This document shows, one piece after another, positions 20,028-31,860 of a stretch of DNA of 64,000 bases. Source of the DNA: Norana najaformis (taxonomy: Eukaryota > Annelida > Clitellata > Crassiclitellata > Hormogastridae). The DNA is taken from assembly GCA_964023275.1 (NCBI GenBank), contig OZ029929.1:6549935-6613934 (forward strand), in the 5' to 3' direction. The position numbers were made by a program, and so were the translations under genes. Within the stretch, counting starts at the first letter, position 1. Each line of letters opens with the position of its first letter. Under the pieces are notes generated by a model. The model made no database searches. It was given only the letters and a program-made list of their open reading frames with translations, and was not told the origin of the DNA.

Positions 20028-20599
20028 ATGAGCTGCTTAGTTACTAGAAAAACGAGACATTTCAGATTCTCAAATATTTAGTCTTCAAATCCACGAATAG
20101 CTTACCTAGCAGTTAAAACTTCTCCTTTTCAACCACTCCAAAGAAAGGTACTGCCAGCTTTATGGTTTTATGGTTGAGTTGTGGTGGATGGCGAGTTGTG
20201 GTGGATGGCGCGAGGAGATGTGAGCGTGGGTGCGGTTCGGAAGTTCACTGATGTGTTCAGACTGGCAATGAGTGCATAGGCCTATATGTCTGTGCAATGT
20301 GTGCATATATGTCTGTTTATAAATAGCTTTTAGTTCTATCTTCGACGTAGTGAATGGTGACTGGTTAGGGCAGACAATGTATGTATTTAGGTGATAACTG
20401 TTGTTCTTTAAAAAGAGAAAAAATTCTATACAACGAGGAAAGGAAACGAGGTTTTTGTTTGATGTAGAGACAGGTTACGTTATTTCGTGCGAAAGAATAT
20501 ATATATATATAGTTTTTAATGAGGCCATATAAATGAATTGGAATGCTGCATATGGGTATGGCACCTTTATCTAAAACATGACATAGAACAACCGGATAA
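20028..20599. other. No gene recognised
   Basis: Contains a short duplicated gttgtggtggatggcg (20175-20210) and an (AT)n run at 20498-20512. No coding signal. Confidence 0.45.
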
Positions 20600-20910
20600 A
20601 GTATAGAGGACAGCTACTAAAATGATTTGGAGTTATAAGGACCTGAGTTATGAAGAAAGGTTGAAAAGCTAAAAATATTGGAGAAAAGGAAAAGCAGAGG
20701 AGACGTTACTGAAATTTACAAGGGGAGGCAGCGCACTGCAAGAGATTCTTTGAATTACCACCAGACAAGGCAACTCAAAGCCACAGGTATAAATTATTTA
20801 AGAAGCCGAAAGGAACCTTAGGGAAGATATTCTTTAGTGCAAGATATGAAGCCGTGTGGAATGGTTGGGAAGACAGTACTGCATCAGCAGACAATACTGT
20901 ATAATAGCAC
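20600..20910 (+). mobile_element. LINE C-terminus fragment
   Basis: ATKMIWSYKDLSYEERLK and, further on, FFSARYEAVWNGWEDSTAS resemble the end of CR1-group LINE ORF2 (YEERL...FFS-R-V-WN-W). Broken by several stops. No 3' tail seen. Confidence 0.55.
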
Positions 20911-21635
20911 TTTTAAGAAGCTAGGAAGGATTGCCAATTAAGCATTCCCAGTTAATCTGCAGTGGTTCTAACACACACATAATGTCTTTTGAGCCATTTA
21001 AAACCTGGACTATGAGCATGCTCCCTTATTTGCAGTATTAAGATCTCCATGTGCGGGCCATGCGGGGCCAAAGATACCCTATTCTCATACAATAATAATG
21101 CACTGCAAAACACGCGCACGTTAAACGCTCGAAAGTGCCCGCATTGGTTGCACATATGAAAGCTGTATCTGATGTTTACCGAGATTGGATGTCGCCGCAA
21201 CACTGGCAGTCATAAGTTTAAGAGCCGGTGAACTTTGACTACGGGTATAACAGGGTCTAGGGCTCACCAGCAGCTGGGCAGATTCCATTACATCTGTTAG
21301 TAGATGTTTCAGTTTGTTTTTAGTTTACCAAAAAAAATGCGTAAACCACCAATATAGTTTGGCCCATTTCTGGAAGATGATAGCAAGGCTTCCGTGCTTA
21401 TACGTTTTGGCTTTTCACTCTTGAGTTCCGGGTTCAAATCCTGCACATCGTTGGCTGTATTACAAGTTACATGGAAACGATACAAACGAACAAACAGACA
21501 AACAAACATGCAGGCAAACATACACACAACCGTATGTGGATCTTCTCTAAGTCGATGGGTTCGATCGCATTCCTCCCTATATTTCACCATTGACTTCTAT
21601 CCTGTGTCACTAAGCTCAATCTGTGCACATTTCCC
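20911..21635. other. No gene recognised
   Basis: The 83-, 93- and 97-codon frames in this stretch have no familiar motifs. A short (aaac)-type run lies at 21485-21530. Confidence 0.4.
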
Positions 21636-21637
21636 TC

Positions 21638-21860
21638 TCACCACTCCCTGGCGTCATCTAGCCATTCTGTGCTTGGCCCACATCTGATCCGTGTGCCATT
21701 TATTATCCAAAATACTACCCGTTTGATCATTATGGTGTTACCCACCCCGCAAATGTGTCCAAATAAATTATGTTTCATTTCGAGAATTTGCTGCTCAATG
21801 TTTCGTACACAATCTCGTCTTCGTACATCAGTGTTCTTGATCTTCTGTTGCCATCTGTTG
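21638..21860 (-). mobile_element. LINE C-terminus fragment (RTE-like)
   Basis: Minus-strand frame reading DVRRRDCVRNIEQQILE, LFGHICGV, KRVVFWIINGTRIRCGPS and EWLDDAREW, which matches the RTE/Jockey-like C-terminal pattern (R-x2-FGH, G-x-R-x2-G-R-P, W-x-DD). It joins a tetranucleotide array at its 5' side (21870-21950). Confidence 0.65.
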
Positions 21861-21864
21861 TGCA

Positions 21865-22745
21865 AGACATATATACATACATTCATACATATATATATAT
21901 ATATATGCATACATACTTGCATACATGCACACATACATCTATACATGTGTCACGACCCTGTCTGCTCTCTCGTGGCGTCGAGAATCGTGACGTGATTTTT
22001 CTCAAGCCGAAAGGAAGTTTTCGAATTTTAATGAAATCAAATGACGGATCTATATACAACGTTTGAGAATCACTCTCTGTTAACTGGCCTAGGTGAAACA
22101 TTCGGCAGGATCTGCCAATGTTCGGTTATTGCTATGTTCTCCAGAGTGATCTCTCGAGTAAGAACTAACCGTTCCTTATATACAGTGAAACCTAATTGCC
22201 TACTCGAGATTACGATCTTATGGCATCTACCAGATGTCCCTATTACTATCCTATTAATTGGGTGTCAATCGATTGTTCATTAGGGTGCTGAGCGTTCATT
22301 AGTGGCGGCTGGCGGATGGGCCTCAGCTTCGTTGATGAAGGCCCGTTATTCATTCGTTCCGGCAGGTTCGTCGGATGCGTGACGAATAGCGTCTCTTTGC
22401 CGTCATTAGCACTAGGCGTCGTCGTCCTTGCGTGGCCTTCCGATCGTCATCATCTGGGTTGTCTGTTGCAGTAGCGATGAATCGAGAGGAGTCTGACACG
22501 GCCGTGACAACATGTATACATGCATCCATACATCCATACATACATACATCCGCACATGCATACATACATACATATACATACAGGGTCAAGTGGGGAGTAA
22601 GCAGATGCGCGGCGCTCTCTTTCATTATCTCTACCTTCTTAATTTTTGGCGTCCCCACTGACATTGCAATCTCAGATTTTAATCTGGATTTATCTTCAGA
22701 TTTGGTGAGATCGTTCCATATATATACATATATATATATAACCTC
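21865..22745. repeat. Tetranucleotide and TA arrays with unique DNA between
   Basis: (ATAC)n at 21870-21945, (ATAC)n at 22505-22585 and (TA)n at 22715-22742. The unique DNA between (21960-22500) has no gene I can support; two short frames there run into the arrays. Confidence 0.8.
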
Positions 22746-23175
22746 GTCTTACTGGTCTATATGCTTAATTATTATTTGCCTTTAATCTGTATCCTTTGTT
22801 TTAACTCCCATTCTCCGCGTCTGTCCGCCATCTTCAACAACATCGACTGCATATATCCCCTCCCCTCCTTAACCTAAGTAGTAAAGTTTGAAATCCTGGC
22901 GTTTAATTTCTGCCGCTTTTCATGTGTTACACTCATTCTTAAACCTTGAAGTGTTACATTGATTATAATAAAAACCCGATAGTAGGCCTAATGCCGTACA
23001 TTAATGCCATTAGTAAGTAAGTATACGCCATACACTATCGATATTTTGACGCAATTAATTCTCACGACACCAAACAGCATGCTGTAGAAAGTTAGCTTTT
23101 GTGAGGATAACAACAAAGGGAAAACATGTAAAATGTTTAAAACATTCATTCTTCACAGATTTTTTTCGTTAACAG
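22746..23175. other. No gene recognised
   Basis: AT-rich DNA ending in a possible splice acceptor (cacagatttttttcgttaacag) just before 23176. Confidence 0.4.
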
Positions 23176-23314
23176 TGTGCAGAACTTGTAGTCGAAAAGT
23201 ACACCACGTGTCTGAACAGAAGGCCACTGCAGCCAGTTTTTGTGAACTGGCCACAACCGCAAGAACCCATTGTCATTCCTCCCATCAATGCTGAACAAAA
23301 GAAATCTTCAAGAA
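23176..23314 (+). CDS. Candidate coding exon of an unidentified host gene
   Basis: 139 bases between a good acceptor (tttttttcgttaacag) and a perfect donor (AA|GTAAGT), open throughout: CAELVVEKYTTCLNRRP, then VFVNWPQPQEPIVIPP and AEQKKSSR. The composition looks coding and no repeat is seen in it. I do not recognise the protein. Phase 0 at the start and one base over at the end. I found no neighbouring exon that joins in phase. Confidence 0.4.
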
Positions 23315-23394
23315 GTAAGTAAAGCCGGTAAGTTGTACCATTATTTGCCTTGAAACCTCACAGGCCTATTATGCGACAGTGATGACGATGTTGA

Positions 23395-24300
23395 AGCTGA
23401 TTATATTATCTTGATCACAGTTACTACGAGTCGAAGCTGACGATTGCTCTAAAGGCGATACCTATGACAATATCAGTGAAGTTATGCTGTAAGCTCATGC
23501 GCAACTGTCGTTATACCAGGCAAAGTTAGATTCATGATTTCAGCAAAGAGGCCACATGGCAAGCGTTGAACGAACTGCGGTATTGCACCAGTGAGGTCCA
23601 AGGACAAAGCCATTGTCACGGATCGAAGCTCTTTTGAAACTCCTTTTTATTTAAAATAATATTTGGGGCAATGTTCACTCTGATTTTTTCGCAGTGGGCG
23701 CACTGACATGGGTAGTAACGTTTGGGGCTTGTGCTGTGACAAGTGCCAAATTTGCATATCTGTTAGGCCCAGAAAAAAGGCTATAAAATAGCGTTATATA
23801 AAAATAAACTTTTCCTCCCATCTGCTTCATGGATATGTTTCAAAAAATGTAGCCGCGTTTGAACTCTTCAGTTGGATCTTCATTGTTTACTTAAGTTAAT
23901 ATTTACATTAACACCGTTTACTGACAAGCTGAGATCTGGGAAACCTTAGATTCAGTGGAGGAAGGGCGAAGTGATTCTTTGGAGAGGCACCCACTGTCAA
24001 CCACGGAATGGCTCAACTGTCTACCGAATGGGGGAAGAAGAATGCTTCGAGGAATATCCGTACGCCAAATCGTCGTCCATCTACAACGGAATACTGAACG
24101 GTGAGACAATTGTTGGGGGGGCGGATTAGCTTGTCCTCATCACAATTAGGCTACTACGAGTCGAAGCTGGCGATCACTCTAAAGGCGATAACCATAGCTG
24201 TGAAGTTTTGGCGTTACTGTCAAGATTTTAGGCAAAGGCCGATTCATGATTTCAGAAAAGGGGTTGAGCCCACAACTGAGTCCAAGAACATTCAAAACCA
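23395..24300. repeat. Direct duplication, about 135-165 bp
   Basis: 23400-23560 and 24135-24270 share 'actacgagtcgaagctg', 'tctaaaggcgata', 'gattcatgatttcag' and the sequence between, with about 15% differences. The spacer (23561-24134) has no recognisable gene. Confidence 0.75.
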
Positions 24301-24559
24301 GTAGTTAAACTTGATGATAACGATGGGCTTTCATGAAGACCGAACCAGTGGCATGAATGGCCAAGCGGAGCAGACCATTGTCTATGATGAGTAGATATGG
24401 TTCTTTGTTTCATCGTCTGCAAAAAGAAATCCATACCTTGATGCCTCCTTCCTAAAATACTCATGCCAAGTAATGGTGCGCATGCTTTTTGTTTAATGGT
24501 TTGCCCGTGCAAAATTTCTGTGAGAACCTATCTTTCCGGAGTCTTATTAATATATTACG

Positions 24560-25280
24560 AGCTGTAGTTCCGTAAAACCATAGTTCTAAACTGTTCTTTT
24601 CTGTGGTTTAATACTCGTAGGGTGTTCCGACATCGATAATTAGACTACTGCGAGCTGCAGTTTCGTAAAAACATAGTTCATGGGGGATTGGCATTCTGGT
24701 TTGAGCGGGCGATCATAAAGGAGGGTAAATAACAGATTTTACATTGGTGACGAGGATAATTCGGAAAACGCGAAAAGAAAAGCAGACTCAGTATGGTTTT
24801 CGAACGAAACCTAACACAAGAAGATTGCAGAAACGCGACTTTCGTCTAGCTTCGTCAATCGTAATTTTATTGGCCAGCGTACGTGTGTTTGAACAAAGAC
24901 AACACTAAAGGCTGACAATCTATCACAGTTTCCAGCCTGTGATCCTTCACCAAGGCCGGAGATGTTGCGTTTTGTTGGAAGAAATGGATGGACGTTTCCG
25001 AAATCTGATTGTCCCGATTAATATCACCAACTATGCAAGACGAAAAGGCTTGCTTGTCCATTACGCCGGTGAACAGGTGAGTGACATTTTTGATACGCTG
25101 TTGATTCCCAACTCCAATGAAAATGAGTAGGTGACAGAAGTAGCCATAAATGAGCCGACATTTTCCTCTGCCCCAAAAGAAAACATCATCGTTGCCCATG
25201 TAAAATCGTCTATTATGCCCTCCTTTATGCTCGCCCGCTCAAACCAGAATACCAATCCCCACTCACTCGAGTCCATCTCT
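24560..25280 (+). mobile_element. LTR-retrotransposon relic with a gag-like piece
   Basis: At 24741-24757 an LTR-like end '...ttaca' is followed by ttggtgacgaggataa, the leader commonly found after the 5' LTR in Gypsy-group elements. The frame at 24939-25130 reads RRKGLLVHYAGEQVSDIFDTL, a pattern known from gag-like proteins of such elements. The LTR-end segment 24683-24743 recurs inverted at 25199-25260. Old, broken and much deleted; the left limit is uncertain. Confidence 0.5.
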
Positions 25281-25365
25281 CTTGCATAGATATCAAAACA
25301 GGAGCATTACTTAATAGGCTACATCCCTCCACATCTAGGTTGCGAAGTTTTTCTGTTATTGAAAA

Positions 25366-25790
25366 TCTTTTCTATTGTATGTCGTCTTATGCTTAATAGC
25401 TGCGCAGGATACAAGACTCGCAGGTCATGTACCCGCAACACATTCACGTATGATGGCTAATTAGTTGATGCAGAAACCTTCTTGGACCTGTAAAAAAGCT
25501 TGATCTTTTATCTATTATACTGAGATTTATTATACTATAAACAGACCTTTTCTATTGCATATTCTTATTCTTTATAGGTGAGCAGGATACAAGTCTAGTG
25601 TCACCAAAGTTCAGGGTATGTATCTGAACAACATATTGGTGTACGATAGTTCATCAGTTGATGCAGACACGTTCTTGAACCTGTCGAAAGGGGTAAGTCT
25701 GTTACATATTATGCTGAAAAATCATATAGAGACCTTTTCTGTTGTATGTTGTCTTTTGCTTCACAGATGCACAGGAAAGATTTGACACAG
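25366..25790. repeat. 183-bp tandem repeat, about 2.3 copies
   Basis: Units start at 25366, 25546 and 25733 with ccttttct(a/g)ttg; each contains 'caggatacaag', 'gttgatgcaga' and 'cttgaacctgt' or close variants. About 75-80% identity between units. Open frames are interrupted, so I read it as a repeat rather than duplicated exons. Confidence 0.75.
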
Positions 25791-26159
25791 CCTGGCACTT
25801 GCGAACTTGATATGATTATAGCGTCGGTGAATAAGCTGGTCTTCCTGACGCAGCTTTTGTGTGGCGAGAAGTTTCAAAGATTTACAATACACTACATTCT
25901 CTCAACCTAAAGACAGAACACTATAGGCCTAACTTGAATTTTGAGTTCATGTATGCCACTGTCAGCTGTTATTCTCTGCGTTGTGATCCTTTAGCTGTAT
26001 GCTCTACGTTGTTTAAGTGAATTACTATAGGACCTCAAAAAGACGAACTTACGCGACATCCTTCTGATATAGGCCTAAGAGCTTACCTAGTCGAAATAGG
26101 TGAATCTTGACACTCAATGCCACAGTGATAGACCCACCATGCAAAAGCCCTATGCCTAG

Positions 26160-26290
26160 CCTAAAATTACGAGCCAATATTAGACCTAATCAATGGCAGA
26201 TAATAGCAAAGGTCATGCAGTAAACGCCCCAGTGGCTACGGTAATTGGCAGCACTGGCGTTTCAAGACCTACCTATTTGCGGGAACTAAA
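26160..26290 (-). repeat. Composite dispersed repeat, copy B, part 1
   Basis: Matches 1775-1895 (tagacctaa-caatggca, gcaaaggtcatgcagtaaacgc, cagtggctacgg). Copy B continues at 28542 after the LTR insertion. Confidence 0.8.
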
Positions 26291-28541
26291 TGTGGCGGAT
26301 CGGCCACAAGGCAAGACTGCTGGAAAAAGGCAGGAGTATCTATGACGCGCTTTAGGTAGCCGCTGAGTGCTGCGATTGTGTGCGCGGTTCGGCCGCGTTA
26401 GCTGCATAGAATTTTAAGGAATTAAATTTTATTAAATTTAATCTTAATCTAATAATAGCTTAATAATTAGGTCGTGGAAAATTCTTAGTGTCATTTTATT
26501 AAAGTAACGAGCAAAATTGTTGAAATTTATAGGCTCTAAAACGTTTGTTTTAAGGCAAATAATCAGTAAAAGTTAGACACCTTTATTTACGTTTTATCGA
26601 TCGTGCTAGTATATAAGCAAACCGCCGTAAATTTAAAAATGGGGCTTGAATAAGAGGTGTCGTGTGGTGATTTGCTATAGACGTGAAGGATGGAAGCGTG
26701 CCTTCATACATACAGTGAAGGATGGTAGCGTGCCTTCACATATACCACAGTACAGGAGGTGCGATGCGGGCCTCCTGAAAACAGAGTGAAGGATGGTTGC
26801 GAGCCTTCACGGGAACGAGTCCGAGTCAGTGAAATCATAGCGTATACAAATACACGGACGAGGGTGACGTCCGGAGAAGCCCGTGTTCGATCCGGTCCCG
26901 GTTACGATACAAATATATGGACGAGAGAGTCCGCGAAAGACTAATCTGTGCGCTCCCGGCGGGACGACCGAGACAAACACTGTCTGGTTTCGGGCTGACG
27001 GCGTCGATCCGGTTAGAGGCGAGGGCCCCCTCTACCGTAGATCGCGAGGCGGCCTTGGCCACGACGGTGAACGTTGAGGTTGGACAGAACCCGGGGAAAG
27101 ACCCCGTTCGTAAGAAATAAATACAGGTCTGTGGCAAGTAAAGGGTTGGCATCGGGAAGCCTACCCAAGTAGTCGGCGAGTGTCAGATAAAACAGGTCCG
27201 TGTAAAACAAGTGGGAAAGTTGCGGAAACTACCCCTTTCTTTGGCCGCATAAGAGAAAAGTCTGATCAGTGCGCTCCCGGGAACGTCGCAGCCGTTGCGA
27301 ACCAATCTGTCTGATTTCGGACTGGCTCCGCGTTGGACCGGCAGGGCTGGGGCCCACCCTGTTGGAACGTCGCGAGACGGTCGAGTAAGTCACGATAGTT
27401 GGAAAATAGAGGCTGAGCGAAGATCGGGCAAAGATGCGGCGACAGGTCTGTGTGAATTCAAGGGGTAGCATTTGCCGTAAAAGATAACTGGTGCCGTAAT
27501 ACTTGTCCGTGCGCTCCTGAGGAGATCGCAACCAAAGCAAACCAATTTGTCTGATTTCTGACTGGCTCCGCGTTGGTCCCGCAGGGTTTGGGCCCGCCTT
27601 GTTGGAACGTCGGGAGACGGTCGAGTAAGTCACGATAGTTGGAAGATAACAGGTTGTGCGAAACTCGGGTAAAGTTGCGGCCGCGGTTCTCCCGGACGAA
27701 ATTCAGACAGCGGGGATACGGGAAGACCCGCAGATCATAACGCAGACCAAGAAAATACCCGGTACATCATAGTCCGGGTCGGTTCCCCGATAACACCGGA
27801 GTCGAAACGGGAAGATACCGACTCCTCTATTTGCTTGTCGCCACACACTGATCAGAGGGCTGACTGAAGTGCGGGGAAGGGCCCCCTCGTGCGTAGGTCG
27901 GTGCGAAGGTCCGTGTGTTTTACAGAAGGTTAGAGAGAGGACCTTCTTTTCAGTGTTCCATAGGGGTATCCTATCCCCTGAGGCACTGTTGGTCGATAAT
28001 TGCCAACAGAGACCTGGTACGGAAATTTACTCCGGAAGTTCACGGAAATGGAGCGAGATAGTGGGAAGACGTGTCGCCCAATATCCTTGTGCCTAGGGCG
28101 GAAAGACACGGAGGATCGTCGTAAGACTTCCCTGTTCTCGGAACCGAGAAAGCGACTGGTGTCTCAGAATATTGGCGGTAGCGGGCGAGTTACAAGATGT
28201 AAAATGGTGGTTACGAGAAAGTCCTCACACAAAAAGGGAACGACTATTGCCGGTAAAGGAACGAACCCTGTTCTGAGTAAGGCCATCCTCAGGACGTCGC
28301 CCATCCGGCGACCGCAGAAGAGGCAGAGTCGGATCCCGAGACCGAGTGTTAGTGTTGATTTCTTAAGGAAGCGGCCCATCCTGAAACTTCCTTAGAGAGA
28401 ACGAACGATACGGGCAGAGGCGATATGGAGAGGCCATTTTACACTGAAAATATAAGGGGCAGTGAGGCGGGTGGCTCCGAGCGTAGAACTGGGCTGGAGT
28501 ACCCCACCCCGTGGACAGTTAGCCCGACGGAAAACGCCACA
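26291..28541. mobile_element. Solo LTR, 2251 bp
   Basis: Begins tgtggcgg and ends cgccaca, a 7-bp inverted TG...CA end pair, and is flanked by taaa on both sides (26287-26290 and 28542-28545), a 4-bp target duplication. Copy A of the surrounding composite repeat (1770-2570) lacks it, which supports an insertion. A TATA-like gtatataagc lies at about 26609. The interior is GC-rich with repeated modules (26685-26815; 27230-27420 and 27470-27660). I see no second LTR or internal coding region, so it is probably a recombined single LTR; LTR length is unusually large. Small frames inside (for example 28000-28395) match no family I know. Confidence 0.7.
27229..27660. repeat. About 240-bp tandem module inside the LTR
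   Basis: The segments 27255-27415 and 27495-27650 share 'gtctgattt-tgactggctccgcgttgg', 'gggcccgccttgttggaacgtcg' and 'agacggtcgagtaagtcac', at about 90% identity. A more diverged third version lies near 26940-27020. Such modules in an LTR may be promoter or enhancer repeats; that is inference. Confidence 0.8.
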
Positions 28542-29255
28542 TAAATCCATATGAATGTAAGTGTAATAGTAAAATATCCTATATCTCGCAAGTGAGACGC
28601 AGGAAAGGCGATCATCTCCTTTTCTTGGCCCATGAGCCGGCAGTGGACGAATCCCAAGTCCTGGACACGGGGCCAGTACATCGCAGGGCTTGCCGTTTAC
28701 TTCCCAGCTTACGCCGGTACCAAATTATACAGCTTGGTGACAGAGGCACGGTGTGCGCACACAACTTGCCGAGGGTCGTTACACGGAGTGGAACCTGCAA
28801 CCGCATGATCATTGACAAAACGAAACGCGTTACTAATTGACCACCGTGCCGCACTAAATGTAGAACTACACGGTTTTATATAGCGACCGTATGACCTTGA
28901 CCCTGCTCATTTTGCAATGAATTGATCGGATGCGATCCTTCACCACCGCTGCCCTTTTGAATGGGCGCCACGCCATTTAAGATCTATATACCGGGAATAG
29001 TCTGAAGCAATTATGGGTACATTTCCATTTTCGAATCCGGCCAGTAAAACAGGTAAGGTAAGATAACATAACATAAAGGAAAGCGGCTTAGAGCAAATAC
29101 TGCAACATAGGATTAGTCTATACAGGGCACAGTTTGCATAATCTGCACAAATTATTGAACCTGTACTTCAACAATAGATCACTTGAACAGAATGCTTTTA
29201 AAGCACAACGCTTTACAAGACAATGCATCACAAGACACGAATGTAGCCTACTGGA
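28542..29255 (-). repeat. Composite dispersed repeat, copy B, part 2
   Basis: Contains a minus-strand type-A SINE (28565-28860), the minus-strand end of a type-B SINE (28861-28985) and the shared segment ending catcacaagacacgaat. Corresponds to 1900-2565. Confidence 0.8.
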
Positions 29256-29580
29256 CACAGGCCTATACAGGTGAAGATAGCTTAGTAGCACTTAGTATGT
29301 CACTCTGTAAGGCCTATAGAGCTAAACACAGCTTAGTAGCACTTCAAATATCACTTTGTAAGGCAAACACAGGTAAACATAGCTTAGTGCTCAGGCAAAA
29401 CAAAATACAATGGGGAGGAGGGTTCTCGGGTCCAGGTCAAGATCCAAGAGTCAGGCAGAGGCAGGCAGACAGTCAGACGGCTTTACGGTGGATGGTGTTT
29501 GGAATTGAACCGGACATTGAGATAAGGGGAAGTATTTGTGCTTTAGAAATTTCGACTTAACGATTACAGTTTCTGTTGTA
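29256..29580 (-). repeat. About 60-bp tandem repeat next to a CR1-type 3' end
   Basis: 29262-29395 holds three diverged units around 'acagcttagtagcactt-atatcactttgtaaggc'. From 29400 to about 29560 a minus-strand fragment of the CR1-type 3' end follows (gggttctcgggtccaggtcaagat, aggcaggcagac, ggtgtttggaattgaa). Confidence 0.65.
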
Positions 29581-29994
29581 AATGTTTCATTCGCTAGACG
29601 GCAGCACAGTTTGAAAGCGACCCATTAGATTAAATCCTGGCAATCCTTCATTGAATCCTGTCCATGTATTGACCACTCCTTTAAGATTGTTTTTGTCTGG
29701 ATGTCTGCCTGTCTCTGTGCATATCTGCCTGTTTGTCAATGTGTACGGTGCATCAGACAGCTGGAACGTCTAAGTCGTTTTCAGGTGCGAAGGCCTTGTA
29801 GGCTGTATTTCTAATTTGAATAAATTTTCCCTTTGCATGTTGACTGTCCATCCCACAGCGCCTCAGTTTTAAGGTTTTGGTTTGCAGCTAGCGATCACAA
29901 CTGGCTAATGCACCTGACTATTTACGCAAGTTTTGTCGTCTGTTTCTGGCCGCCCATCCTTTCGTTTAACTATTCAAGGCGATTTGGATACATA
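29581..29994. other. No gene recognised
   Basis: Unique-looking DNA without coding signal. Confidence 0.4.
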
Positions 29995-30125
29995 TGCATG
30001 CATGCATGTATGTGTGCATGTATGTCAGTATGCATGCATGTATGTATGTATGTATGTGTATGTATGTATGTATGCATGTACAGTATGTATGTATGTATGT
30101 GTGTATGTATATATGTATGCATGCA
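29995..30125. repeat. (ATGT/ATGC)n tetranucleotide array
   Basis: About 130 bases of catgcatgtatgt variants. All frames across it are artefacts. Confidence 0.95.
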
Positions 30126-30299
30126 TGTGTACCCGTTCCCGTGGCCTATAGTTGTGGGTTGCGAGACATATCCCAAAACCAGTGGATAGTGTTATGTAAT
30201 GCAGTGTAAATCTGTGAAATAGCGCTGCTCGAAATCTGTCAGGAAGACCAGTCTATTTACTTTCCAAATAGAGTTGTCGATCCAGGGCCCATATTTAGT

Positions 30300-30740
30300 G
30301 AACACATTTGTAATCGTGAACACTAGATTTCTACAGCGCCCAGCGAAAGCTAAGTCACGGGAACCAGCTTATTCACAGGCGCTCAATAAAAACAAAATCG
30401 ATAGTCAAAAAAGATTCGGATCCAGATGAAGATCCAAGAGTCTGGCAGGCAGGCATTCAGACGGCTACGGCGGGTGGTGTTTGAAATTGGATCTGCAGGA
30501 TGGACAAGGAGAAGAAGAGGAATCAGCATAGGATCTGCGGAAGAAGAGTGTTTTCAATTCTGAGTAGAAGACCTGCGGAGAGATTGCAAGGGGTGAAGTG
30601 ATGGTGATTTCGTAACATTGGTCAGATAATTTTCGTAATTCTTGCCGGAGTTTATTCCGGAAGGATGGAGCAGCTTTGGCTATGTAGCGATTTCCAAATT
30701 TTACGGATGATCAGAAATTGCTGTAAAGTTGAGCGGTATA
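30300..30740 (-). mobile_element. CR1-type LINE 3' end
   Basis: Minus-strand copy with 'agatttctacagcgcccagcg', 'gggaaccagcttattcacagg', 'gtcaaaaaagattcgg' and a remnant of the C-terminal coding part up to about 30725. Same family as 39283-40606. Confidence 0.8.
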
Positions 30741-31270
30741 ATAGGACCCTCGTCCTGCACCTGTAGGCCTATATATGTATCTTGACACTGTTGCTTGTAT
30801 ACATCTGTATCTTGACACTGTTGCTTGTCTCTCTCCTGGAACATATCACTTCAGACTAAAGACTGAACTTTTCAAACTGTCCGATCCTGGACCATCCTAT
30901 AACCACAACTGTCATCGTAATCGCTTCTGACCTTAGCAACACGCTGTCTTCTCCTGCCTGACCGCCCTCGGATTCTGACCTGGTACTGAAACTGACCCAG
31001 TAACCTGGTTTTTGCTGAGTTGATTCGAAATAGCGTCGGTGAATAAGCTGGTCTCGAAGACGCGGCTTTTGTGTGGAGCTGAGAATTTTTTGAGATTTAC
31101 ATTTACATTCAGGCCTTCAGTAGTTACATTACAAAGCGCCGCTGAAAAGTATATCTGCAAGCCAAAAATGCTGCAGGTAACTGGAAGAGTCACCACTGGC
31201 GCTTGTCGTTGTGATCTGTGTAACAGGTTGGCCACATTAGGAATTGTGTCTGTCAACAATCCTCATTTCA
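30741..31270. other. LINE-tail fragments, otherwise unassigned
   Basis: 30955-31090 has a diverged plus-strand CR1-type tail (cggattctgacctgg, gtgaataagctggt). A related short piece lies at 25828-25890. The minus-strand 108-codon frame at 30933-31259 is not recognised. Confidence 0.5.
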
Positions 31271-31860
31271 GAAAAACTTTGTGTTTGTGTGTGTGTGTGT
31301 GTGTGCATGCGTACCGAATGTGAGTTGATATTGAGCATCGGAGTAGGATCGAAGAATGCATGAATGCATGTATGCATGTATGTCCCTGTGTGTATGTGTG
31401 CGTGTGTGCGCGCGTATGCGTGCGTGTGTATGTATATTTACACGTTTATATGTCTCAGGTTTCTTCAGAACTCCAAAAAGCCAAGTCGCGGGAACTATCG
31501 TATTTACAGGAGCTCAGTCAAAACGAAATTGGTGAGGCAGAGGTGGCTAGGATTGGACGGACACGGCTTGATACGAAAGCACAAGCTTTGGAGCAAAGGT
31601 AAAACCAGTAAGCTGCTTGAACGCCTTTTTCTTACGTGTTTCCAGTGGCATCTAACATCACCGAAATTTATGTATGTGTGTATGTGTGCATGTATGTATT
31701 CGTGTATGTATTCGTGTATGTATGTGTGTATGTATGTGTGCATGTATGTATTCGTGTATGTATGTGTGTATGTATGTGTGTATGTATATATATGTGTGTA
31801 TATGTGTATATGTTTGTATATGTGTATGTATGTGTGTATGTATGCATGTATTTAGAGACT
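31271..31860. repeat. (GT)n and (ATGT)n arrays around a CR1-tail scrap
   Basis: (GT)n at 31280-31304, mixed GT/ATGC at 31355-31440, a minus-strand CR1-tail scrap at 31465-31545 (aagccaagtcgcgggaac, ctcagtcaaaacgaaatt), and (ATGT/TTCG)n at 31665-31850. Confidence 0.85.

Noticed and set aside
19518-20081. 187-, 152- and 143-codon frames of CRCCY, VVVIV and LLLLS repeats
   Set aside because: They follow exactly the 15-bp minisatellite and have no flanking coding character.
25366-25790. Duplicated exons (acceptor-like ctttatag or cttcacag and donor-like ggtaagtc in each unit)
   Set aside because: All frames of the units contain stops, so the 183-bp units are treated as a tandem repeat.
27060-27120. 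VEVGQNPGKDP, resembling a 2A ribosome-skipping motif
   Set aside because: The required Glu-x-Asn-Pro-Gly-Pro spacing is not met, and it lies in a short frame inside the LTR.
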